The position numbers were made by a program, and so were the translations under genes. The notes below the pieces were generated by a model. It saw nothing but the letters and a program-made list of their open reading frames with translations, did no database searches and was not told where the DNA came from. Below are positions 1 through 8,615 of a stretch of 20,524 nt of DNA, in pieces; the first letter of the stretch is position 1; every line of letters starts with the position of its first letter. Origin of the DNA: Phaeoceros laevis (taxonomy: Eukaryota; Anthocerotophyta; Anthocerotopsida; Notothyladales); assembly GCA_049999765.1 (NCBI GenBank), contig JBNGIQ010002975.1, forward strand, positions 1 to 20,524, given 5' to 3'.

Positions 1-5
1 ATATC

Positions 6-1586
6 ATGGTTTATGCCACGAGTTTGCATAAGACTACTTTGACACGATTATTTAGACAATTTTTTGTAGCTAGTACAAACATACATAGTTTTCTGCCATT
101 GATGCATAAAGTAAGACAAAACATGCAACGCCTACTCAATCAAATCCCGAAGAAATTTGAGCTAGGTGGTAAGATTGCGTTACCTAAGCATAGATATAGA
201 ATTGTACTCCATGATTTAAAGAAAGAGGACTATAACCCACGGACAAACCATGATGGAAATACATGTGTTTCGGAAGTTGATTTCAATAAGCACTTAAAAT
301 ATGCAAAGATCTTGTCCAATATCAACCCTCAAGCTATAAGTTTCACAAAAGAACTTGAATGTTTGAAGTCTACTAAACAAAGCAAGAATCCACTAAATAC
401 AGTTTGTTTGAATTTAAAAGGGTTTATGTTGGCCCTTCAATCTTTCGCCAACTTCGAAGTTCTACGTTGTTCAAATCTAAGAGACAATAGATATAGATAT
501 AAGTGCATGCTGCCATCTGGCTCAAGTGAATCACATACTTTTAAGAGAAGTAAAGTAACTTCAAGAAATGATTTATTTCATGCAAGTTATAATCAAGTGG
601 GGAACCAACATTTGCTAACATGTCATGGTCTTCATACACAAGTAGGACCAAAACTTAAAGGTCGTAAATTTCTTATTAATCCAATAGATTGGAAACCTTC
701 AAAGTCACAAAATCTAGAAGAAACAACGTCTATAGAGACAAAAAGCAAAAAAAATATAGATGGTGCTAAATGCAACACAAGTGGGAAGGATGTTGAGATC
801 TCAATATGGTGGGATTTTGAAAATTGTGGTGTACCCAAAGAAATAGAAAAATATAGTGTGAGCTCAAATATTATTGCTGGGCTAAGAAATAGTGGATTTG
901 AAGGCCCTATTTCCATACATGGGTACGGAGATACCATTCAACTATCTAGAAAAGTTCAAGAAGCACTAACTTCCACTGGAATTTCTTTACATCATGTTCC
1001 AGCTGGTATTTTTTGGTCCAAAATCAATTCAAATCTTTATTGCTAAACTCAAATGATGGATTTTATAACTCATTTTGGATTTTATGATGTAGGAAGAAAA
1101 GATTCAAGTGACATGGCTATTTTGGTCGACCTTATGTTATGGACGATTGACCATCCACCGCCGGCACATGTTCTCCTTATATCTGGGGATAGAGACTTTG
1201 CCAATGTCTTGCACAAGCTCAGAATGAAGAATTATAACATTTTGTTGGCATGTTCAGCAGGGCAAGCAATATCACCTGGGCTGCTTGCTGCTGCAAGTAG
1301 TGTATGGAAGTGGAATAGCCTTGTAAGAGGTGAAGGATTGCAGGCAAGTGTTTTGTTCGACTATGTAAAAGTCTCTACTTCAGCCACTAGCTCAGCAACC
1401 AGTTCAGCAACCAGTTCAGCAACAAGTTCAGCTCCATCTCCTACTAGTGTAAGCCCCATGAAACCAAGGGCACCAACTCCGAAACATACCTTTGGTGGAC
1501 AAACTATTGCGAAAAAGGGGACGGTGCCTGTGGTGTCGGAAGATCAAAGCAAGTCACCCAACAGTGCTGGAACCAGTGTACAGTGA
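6..1586 (+). CDS. NYN-domain nuclease, MNU/MARF1-like, probably mitochondrial; 2 exons
   Basis: Two exons, 6-1005 and 1093-1586, joined across an 87-nt GT-AG intron, give 497 aa. The join restores the family block HHVPAG-RKDSSD. The NYN (PIN-like) metal-dependent RNase domain spans about residues 265-410. It keeps the acidic residues expected of the active site: Asp270 in WWDFEN, Asp337/Asp340/Asp346, and Asp366/Asp368 in SGDRDF. The first 50 residues contain no Asp or Glu and are rich in Arg, Lys, Ser and Thr, like a mitochondrial presequence. Arabidopsis MNU1 and MNU2, NYN nucleases of mitochondrial transcript 5' processing, are the closest family I know. Those proteins carry C-terminal OST-HTH/LOTUS domains. 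Here the protein instead ends in a Ser/Ala/Thr/Pro-rich tail. ATG at 6 is the first in the window, but an upstream start or exon outside the window cannot be excluded. The gene is much more AT-rich than its neighbours. Family call strong; organelle targeting is inference. Confidence 0.8.
1006..1092 (+). other. Intron of the NYN nuclease gene
   Basis: The 5' end is GTATTT and the 3' end is GATGTAG. It splits a Gly codon after its first base. Its length is 29 codons exactly, but it contains an in-frame TAA. Retention would therefore truncate the protein inside the NYN domain, before the second and third acidic clusters. Removing it restores an uninterrupted family alignment, which is the evidence for it. 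Confidence 0.85.
1380..1439 (+). repeat. Coding 12-bp tandem repeat (Ser-Ala-Thr-Ser)
   Basis: Five consecutive 12-bp units of the type TCAGCAACCAGT. Units 2 and 3 are identical, unit 4 differs by one base, and the outer units are more diverged. They lie just after the NYN domain and encode repeated S-A-T-S in the disordered tail. Because units are whole codons, copy-number change would keep the frame. Confidence 0.9.
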
Positions 1587-1805
1587 AATACTCTGCAAAA
1601 CTCGAGAATCCCGTTGCTGGCCGTTTTGAACTCTTACCGGCGGTTTTCCGTGTCCTCCGACCTGGGCATCTGGGCGGGCAAAACGATTGGAAAACCCGGT
1701 GCTGGGTTCGTGCTCCATCGTGCTTCGCCTTCCTTCTTGCTTCTGCTTTAAGCTCCGGTATTCTGTGCCCACTCTGGCGGTTCTTTTGAAAAAGGATCGG
1801 ATGCA

Positions 1806-2291
1806 ATGTTCCCGTTACAGGAACTTAAGAAGGATCTCCAGGATTGCGACAGTCACGAGGGGTCGGCAGAGTCAGTAGCACATAATCTCTTCATACCTCA
1901 GGCGCAATGGACTTCGAAGGTGGAGGCTCTCGCATCTACGCTGCGAGGTCTGATGGAGAGTGAACATCGGCGAGTGATTGCGGAGGGGGAGAGATGTACG
2001 TCATTTATCTCCCGCTGGCAGGTCAAGTTGGATGAGCTTCAAGGTGATGCGTCCACAAGGTTGTCACGGATCAACCAACTGTTGGAAGGGATGGAACGGA
2101 GGACGTTGCAGATGGAGAGGGAACAAGAGCAGATCGTGGCAGAAATTACCCGTTGGGAGGACCTCTGGCACAGGAGGACTCAGGAGGGTGCGCTTAACGA
2201 AGCTGCGAACGAGACAGCGGAGGCAGCAAAACTGCGACAACAGTTCAAAAGTTTGCTCAACATCTGTCAATATGCAAGAGATGCGCTATGA
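1806..2291 (+). CDS. Small coiled-coil protein of unknown function
   Basis: An intronless 161-aa frame. ATG 1806 is the first start after an in-frame TAA at 1749-1751. I do not recognise the family. The protein is hydrophilic and predicted mostly helical. From about residue 55 to 150 hydrophobic residues recur at heptad-like spacing (for example LSRINQLLEGMERRTLQM, then EQEQIVAEI), as expected of a coiled coil. There is no signal peptide or membrane segment. It ends in ICQYARDAL, and its TGA stop overlaps the coding end of the convergent SET gene. It could be a subunit of a kinetochore, tethering or cytoskeletal complex, but nothing in the sequence decides that. An extra 5' exon is possible. 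Evidence that it is a real gene is only the open frame, its helical periodicity and its position. Confidence 0.55.
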   Translation: MFPLQELKKDLQDCDSHEGSAESVAHNLFIPQAQWTSKVEALASTLRGLMESEHRRVIAEGERCTSFISRWQVKLDELQGDASTRLSRINQLLEGMERRTLQMEREQEQIVAEITRWEDLWHRRTQEGALNEAANETAEAAKLRQQFKSLLNICQYARDAL

Positions 2292-5200
2292 CAGAGCGTC
2301 CAACCTAGCTAGTGACTCTCTACACTCCGTAACCAGAGCTTGCAAGACATTTGTCTTCTGTTTCCCATATGTACAACGACAAATGCGCAAACACGAGGTG
2401 TTGGCTAACCTATAACTAGCAGACTTCTTCCCATTGCTACGCTTGGCTAATTCTCTGGCAACGACAGACACTCTCATGGTTTCCATGCTTCCTGGGGACA
2501 CACTCTCCAAGGCTTCCAAAAATTTAGACAGGTAAGCAAATGAATCCGAGGTCAGTTTGATCTGCTTCCTGTCTTTCTGGCGTCCTTCGAGTTGTGTGAG
2601 ATGGTGTCGAAGAAATGAGGCCCGTATCCAGTTTTGCTCTCCGACAGTCAGGTGCTGCAGGGAAGTGTCAAAAACTTTCTCCAGCTCAGCACTGACAACA
2701 AAGTCCACCTCTGAGTCCTCAGCCAGGTCCTGATCTGGCTGCTTCAAACTGTAAAGATTCTTCACTTCCTGCAGATGAGAGTCCACTCTGTCCTCCAACG
2801 AACAACGGGGGCAAGTACAGACGAAACCCCATCCAGATTTGCTCACAGTTCTCCTCTCCGCAAGCGGCTGGAGAACATCGAAGTAGTTGAATGTGATCTC
2901 CTCCCCGGCAACTAGGTCCCGAGAAGCCACCACGAAAAGTGTCTTACCAACCAGAATCCAGGACGTGTTTGGCAGGCACGAGTGATTGATGAAGGACGGC
3001 GATGACCATATCCCGTAGACTTGCTCATCCCGTTGCGGTTCCTCCTTCAAGATTTCACCGTGATCTGCACTTTCCTCAGCTTCAACGATCTCCTCCCATG
3101 CATCAGGGCCCTCATCCTGCTCACCAGATCCTATCTGAATGCGCAAGGTACCTCTGTCAAAAGCGTTGTGACGAATGATGCGACTGATCCGCGCTGAGTC
3201 AAGCTGCTGTTGAAGAGGAAGCTTCGTTGCCGCACTAGCATAAAAGCTGTCGTAAGCTTTGCCAGCCTGGGTGAACACCCTCAGGGAAGCAGCAGGAACA
3301 TCAGTCATTCCCTTGATAAGCTTCTCCGCTGCAACGTCTGCGTGACAAAGTGCTAGAATCCGCTCGAGGTTTCTGGTCGTCGCATCCACTTGCCCCTGAA
3401 GAACACTTGCAAGCTTCTCCCGGGCCTTAGACGAGCTTGAACGCAGAGAGCTCAGAGGATCGCTCCATGCAGAACTATCAGCCACGAAAACCAGGGGATT
3501 GGACACCAGTAGCAGACTTCCAGCTTCCACATCTCTAGAAATGACCAATCCATAACCTTTGTCTCCCCCAAAATGTTCCACGGAAACCGGTCCTACATAG
3601 TCTGCACAGTGCGGAACCTTAGCACTTCCTGAAGGCCTGTCCTTGAGGAAGTACTCCGATAAATCAAAAACCCCTAGCCTGCTCTGCTTGTCTCCAGTCT
3701 GGCAAGTCTGAAATGCCTCTTGCAGATCTTTGTCCGAGGAAGCTCGGTTCCTGGCGGCCTGGAGGAAAATCAGGGCTTCCGAATACTCACCTAGTCCTAG
3801 CAACGCTCTACCTTTGCGGAAAATGCTCTTGAGATGTTGACTATCCAGCTCTAGGGCTCTTTCCGAGTCAATCAACGACTTCTCATACTGGTGCAGCCTC
3901 AACCATGCCTCAGCCCTGTTTGAAAAACCTAGAAGAACTTCGGTGTACGTTCTTGGAGACGCAGTGGCAGCGGACACACCAAAGGTTTCTTCTTCCGGGT
4001 AAGCGACCTCAACCTTACTCGTACGGATGGTAGTATCCGGTCCTGACCTTCCTCCCGAAGGGTAAGCATCTGACGAAGCAGCCTGGACGTTTTTTTTTTT
4101 CGAAGACAGGCCTTTTTTGAGGTCCATGTTTGACGCAGATACGGTTGTTTTATGCTCCTTGAGTGCTTGTCGGATGCCCCAAGTGTAGAAACTCACCGCT
4201 TTCTTCCAATCACCCTGGCCGAACCATCTGTTTCCTTGAACGCGCAGGGCATAAGCACTGATATTCGGCGGGATAACCGGGGAGCTCACTGGAGAAGCCT
4301 GCCTCTCGGAGGTCTGCTCCACTTCTGCACCAGCTTTTCCTTCCTTTTCGATGCCCGGGACATGCACTTCTTTCGCAGAAGACGAAGACACCCTTTCCTG
4401 CACAGCTTCACTCTCAGGATGACCTTTTAGCTGTATGGAAAGCAAGGTCAGCGTTTCTTTCCTGCCCTCCGAAATGCTGGTTGGCTTTGCACTGCTCTCG
4501 GCAGAGATGTCTGATGCATGCCGCTTCTCTGTATGCTCCTCTGGTTCCGCTTGATCACTTGATGGGGTTTGGGGGAAAGCAGTTTCTGCTCCCTGAACAC
4601 CGAAGTGCTTGTGGGAGTCCTCAGAGATCAGTGGCCTGGTATCCTTTTCTACCCCAATACTGCTGTCTGAGACTGGAAGCTTGTTACACTCCACAGTAAG
4701 TCCATCGTTAGAGGTCGCTTCCTTGTGCTTCTCAGTTCCCATCTTTATCCCTTCGGATTCATAAGTACTGGTAACGTAGGTGTCTTGCTGTGTTCCATTT
4801 TCAGCTTCTTCTGAACTACCAGAAGGGTGTAGCCCTCCCTTGCCGTTGCTAAGCAGCTCACCGCCAGGTAAAAGCTCTTTACCTGACTCTGATGTTATAC
4901 GCTGTCCGCCACCAGTGGCCATTCCAGAACTGATGTCACTTGCATTAGTTGTGCGGATGTTCGCCTCCTTGAAGTCATATTCAAAAAGGTCTTCTCCACT
5001 ATCATATCCTCGAGGTGGAGTTTCTTGTTCTCTATGAACTCCAGTAGTCAGGGATTTGACAAGCACTAAGTTTCCTCCTTTGCCCTCCTCTGATTGCATT
5101 TGGAAGTTGATAGACTGTAGCCCATTTGTGTGACTTGATTCCAAACCTTTGTCCTTGCCAGCAGTACCTTTTGAACTACTGAAGCTGCTCACTCCATTAG

Positions 5201-7140
5201 ACAGCAGTGATACCGCACCTGTGTTTGGTCCTTTCTGTTTCAGCAGAACATCTTGTGTGGTGTGGTTTGGTTCAATAATCATGTCTCCAGCCGCTGCCCT
5301 ACTTTCAGCTGATTGCTGGTCATTCTTGCCGCTCGCACCTCCAAGATGTGTAGCTAGCAGTATGTCTTGGCCATTGCCTGTGGGCCCACGAGGATCTCCT
5401 ATAAGAGTCTTTGCTGTCCCCAGATCTCCACTCTGCAGCCTTCCAGAACCGGATCCGGTTTTATTCTTCTGATCTTCCAAGATCTTGTCAACCTCTCGTG
5501 TATCAGAGACCTTCTTAGGTGAACTAGCCAGAGATACTACAATGCAACTTTCAACAGGCACTTCTACTTCAGCAACCGCACCCATATTCGCTGTTTGCTT
5601 AGCCCCCAACGATTGGGTGATGCTGTTGTCTGTAACAGGTTCGACTTCCGCCTCGACTCCACCTGAGCGACCACAAATAGCTGGCCTCTCCAGCTCTTCG
5701 GCCCGCTGAATACTGTCTTCATTCTCCGCTTTGGCAATTGCTCCATTCTCTGCTTGACGCCCGATCTCGAGGGCTTTGCCTTCCACACCCTTCTTTCCAT
5801 TTGAGGTTCTCTCCGGGCCCGGGCCCCCATTCTGAAGAAGCAGACTACTTGGTGCTATCTGAGGTCGGTTCACCTGCAGCACTCCCTTGGTGGCCTCTGC
5901 AGTTGAGAGCTCGGTCTGCTTCTTCCTCTCCAGAACAGCCTCCTTAGGACTCACACCAACTGCTTCGTCCACTGACGGTTTGTCACCAGGTCCACTTCCG
6001 CCATTTTCTTCCAGAATATCATGTGCTAAAGTACTTCCTGTCTGTGCTTTGTCTGGGGTATTCCCAGCGTTGTCCCCACTTCTCTTCTCATTCCCTGCGT
6101 CATGTTGTTCAATGTCAATAACCTTCCTGACAATGTCCCCACCCTTAATGTCCTGTTCATCTTCATCAGACCCAGAAAACGGCTGATCACCAGCAGGTAT
6201 GCTGAAGTGCTCCTTACCAACTGTGCCAACTTGTCTCTGCCAATCGTCAGTGTAATATTTTTGACGCTCCCCATTGTCACCATTCTGATCAGTGCCATGC
6301 CCCGTCTCTGGAATGAACAGGAATATCAGATCTTGCGGGTCCTCTATAAGGATGCCCAACACCTTGTCCGCAAACCTTCTCAGGTAGGGATGACGAATCG
6401 CCACCCGCGCTCCTTCCGGAAACTGGCGCTCGGCTTGAGTAACGCTGCAGCTAACTGGCACCGCTTTGGGGATGAGGACGATGATGGCCGAGCCGCTGTC
6501 ATCCTCCAAAATCGTCGTCAAGCTGCGCACTTTGACAGGCTTGGTGCAGAATTTGCCGTGCAGGACTCTGCCCCGGTGATACTTGCCAATCTGCAACCCA
6601 TCGACAACAGATTGGTGTTCAGACGCAGTGCGCACGACAACTACGTACAGAACTGGTGAGGAGAGGAAACAAGTACTAGTCTTGAGAGCATACCTTCATG
6701 TCTTTGAGCAGGATAGGCTTCAGCCCAGCGGGCGGATCTTGCACCTTGGGCGGCTCCAGAACCAGTCCGTCCTCCCCGAATGTAGCGCCTTTGGCTTCAG
6801 GATTGGACACCACCAGAGTGTGCAGCCCCATCTCCAGCACCTGCGCATCATGCAGCGACGCGTTCTGCACCGCAAGCAGCCCGCTTTTGTCGAACTGCTC
6901 CGATGCCTTCACCTTGAAAGCGTGGCTGGGCGGCGAGATGGGAAGGTGGTGATAACCGTTGGGTGACTTGGGTGCATCCGTAGACGATCGGCCTTGAAGG
7001 GATGCGGGAAGCGAGGCCTGGTGTTGCAGGGCAGGCGAGCTTGCTGCTGGCCTGTCTTCCACGGGCGGCGGGAGAGACTTTGCGTGGGGCAGTGGGGGGG
7101 CAGCGGACGGATCCGCTGGAAGAGCAGCTGGCGGAGCCAT
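2286..7140 (-). CDS. Large TPR and SET-domain (SMYD-like) protein; 2 exons
   Basis: Exon 1 is 7140-6694 and exon 2 is 6590-2286, with a 103-nt phase-0 intron between. The product is 1583 aa. ATG 7140 is the first start after an in-frame TAG at 7191-7189. Residues 1-140 are Pro/Ala-rich. About 145-250 (LKDMK-IGKYHRGRVLHG...TTILEDDSG) looks like the folded N-terminal module seen ahead of TPR/SET in plant relatives. About 260-925 is Ser/Gly/Glu-rich and probably disordered. TPR helices lie near 928-960 and 1030-1100. The split SET domain runs about 1145-1390, with NHSCLPN at 1351-1357, GEEITFNYFD, and a Cys-rich post-SET FVCTCPRC near 1408. Such proteins use S-adenosylmethionine to methylate lysines on histones or other proteins; the substrate here is unknown. 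The length is roughly double the ~800 aa I expect of Arabidopsis relatives, almost all from the disordered segment. Confidence 0.85.
4090..4100 (-). repeat. A11 homopolymer inside the SET gene
   Basis: Eleven consecutive T on the plus strand (A on the coding strand) encode Lys-Lys-Lys plus the start of Asn in the linker between the first and second TPR units. The length is in frame as given. A one-base slip would remove the downstream TPRs and SET domain. Confidence 0.9.
6591..6693 (-). other. Intron of the TPR/SET gene
   Basis: On the minus strand it begins GTATGC after the codon for Lys149 and ends GGTTGCAG before ATT-GGC-AAG (Ile-Gly-Lys). It is 103 nt and phase 0. Two AGs nearer the donor (minus 6653 and 6641) would give 41- or 53-nt introns and the wrong frame. 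This acceptor gives a continuous module LKDMK-IGKYHRG. Confidence 0.8.
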
Positions 7141-8610
7141 TTGGGAAGGCAGCCTGACCTTCCGAGCTGGAGCTGGTTCTTTCAAGAGCTACCGCCACGG
7201 TCCCTGTAAAGGGACTCGGTCCTGAAGGAGAGGACTTCAGGCAACGTCCCAAGAACTAGATCCGATCTGGGAGCAGCACTTGCTCTTCTTGACTAGTTAG
7301 CGTCTCATGCTCGTCAACTCGTCAAGCGGGCAAGAACAGCCTTTGGGCATCTCTAATCCTCACATTCTCGAACTCGTACACTAGTAAGCCTTCAGAAGGA
7401 AGAGCGACTTTCAAGAAAACAGACACTTCTAACCCAGCCCACCTCTCACGACCGCTGGCTGTAAGGCTTGCAAAAGAGGGATCAATTGCAAGGCCTCCTT
7501 TCCTCTGTCAGGAGACGCACGCCTTCTTCTGTGATGCCAACAGGCAATACAGCAAGGAATGGTAGCCCTATAGGCTGATATAGATCTTCCCCATCTACCC
7601 TGTCTCTCTCTTCGTCAGCTGATCAGGATGAAATTACTACTCGAAATCGGAGATGGGATTTGCCCCAAGTGACAAGTGCAATGCCCGCGCTGTTCCAATG
7701 CCAGCTGCCGACAGCTACCCCGTTGAATCTTGCAAGTCGCCGTGGGACTGTGGGGGACAGAAAATGATTGATGTAGCACCTTGCACAGTTTCTCCGCGTG
7801 ATGCGCTCAAGGTAGCCCGAAATATCCCGGAGACTCTCCAACAATAGGCGACGCACGCGTACACCTCAGGTGCGATTCCTCCTCACCTCGCATCATGTGA
7901 CAAATGTGCAGCCAGCGTGGGGACATAACATCGCGGTGGAAGCTCCAGCAGGGCAATATACCGAGTGTAAAGAAGAGAAGCACGTCCAGGCATGATGGCT
8001 CCCTTCCCTTCCAACCGGTTTCGAGCACTTGGGAGTTCGCCCCGCTTTTGTTGTTTTGCGGGGTTTACGCATCCACGCCGGGAGCCGTGAGAGCGCTATT
8101 AGCGCCTCCTCCTAATCCTGTAAGAGTTCACGTGCTGCGGACGCGTCACTCTCCTTCCGCAGTAAAGTCCTAGAAACTACCACATCATGGCTTCCTCCTT
8201 GTTGGCCATAAAAAGTAGTAACCACGCCGACGACCTGAACTCCTAGATGACCTTCATAGTTGTCCATCTGCCTGATCATTAGGCCCTGCTTCAGGCTGGT
8301 GAAAACCTAGATGTTGTCAGCTGGTGAAACTGTAAAAATTGTCACATTCTAGAGATAGCCCGCCGCCGGATGCGACCTGCATGTACACTCTTCTTATCCA
8401 GAGGTTGATCAACCACTTCGTGCAACAGAGAAGAAGTATTTAGATTTGCTCTCGTCGTTCCCCCTCCTCGCAGAGGCTGAGTTTCCCCTCATCGCAAAAA
8501 ATTCCTACAAACGTGACACAGCCTACAGTTCTGAGAAGGGCTCACTCAACCTTGGAAGTACCAAAGCACGCCGGTTGACATTCAGATGTAGCTGTGGCTG
8601 TGACAATCAT
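7141..8610. other. Intergenic: TPR/SET gene upstream region and 3' side of the RRM gene
   Basis: The stretch lies between the start of the TPR/SET gene and the stop of the RRM gene, both on the minus strand. Short frames on both strands show no recognisable protein. It holds the leader stem-loops described above. It also holds a CCCCGC/GCGGGG inverted repeat with a T-rich 12-nt loop (8040-8063), a 13-bp GCGCTA-T-TAGCGC palindrome (8093-8105), and one CACGTG G-box core at 8129-8134. No clear TATA box or poly(A) hexamer cluster was identified. Confidence 0.6.
7200..7241 (-). promoter_or_regulatory. Two tandem stem-loops in the TPR/SET gene leader
   Basis: Two perfect inverted repeats sit 60-101 nt upstream of ATG 7140. 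In the direction of transcription, the first is 7241-7221, with 7-bp arms CCTGAAG/CTTCAGG and a 7-nt loop. The second is 7215-7200, with 6-bp arms GTCCCT/AGGGAC and a 4-nt loop. Only 5 nt separate them. They would fold in RNA if the transcript starts upstream of 7241. The pairing is seen directly; any translational role is inference. Confidence 0.5.
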
Positions 8611-8615
8611 TTATT
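8610..8615 (-). terminator. AATAAA overlapping the RRM gene stop codon
   Basis: The last codons read GAA-TAA-A, so the stop codon is embedded in a canonical poly(A) hexamer. In plants such elements act 10-40 nt upstream of cleavage. Use of it would give an unusually short 3' UTR. Presence is certain; use is not. Confidence 0.3.

Noticed and set aside
5149-5472. Plus-strand open frame of 107 codons inside the SET gene
   Set aside because: It is antisense to the Ser-rich coding segment; its composition is a shadow of that frame and it shows no motif.
6591-6635. Start of the SET protein at a GTG at 6635 within a single-exon model
   Set aside because: The 15 codons before Ile-Gly-Lys are intron; splicing to the upstream exon restores a continuous module and supplies a real ATG.
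6102-6659. Plus-strand open frame of 185 codons across the SET gene intron
   Set aside because: It lies antisense to exon 2 and the intron, and the minus strand carries the recognisable protein module.
8040-8063. Bacterial-style intrinsic terminator
   Set aside because: The T-rich tract is the loop, not the tail of the stem, and the window is clearly eukaryotic nuclear DNA.
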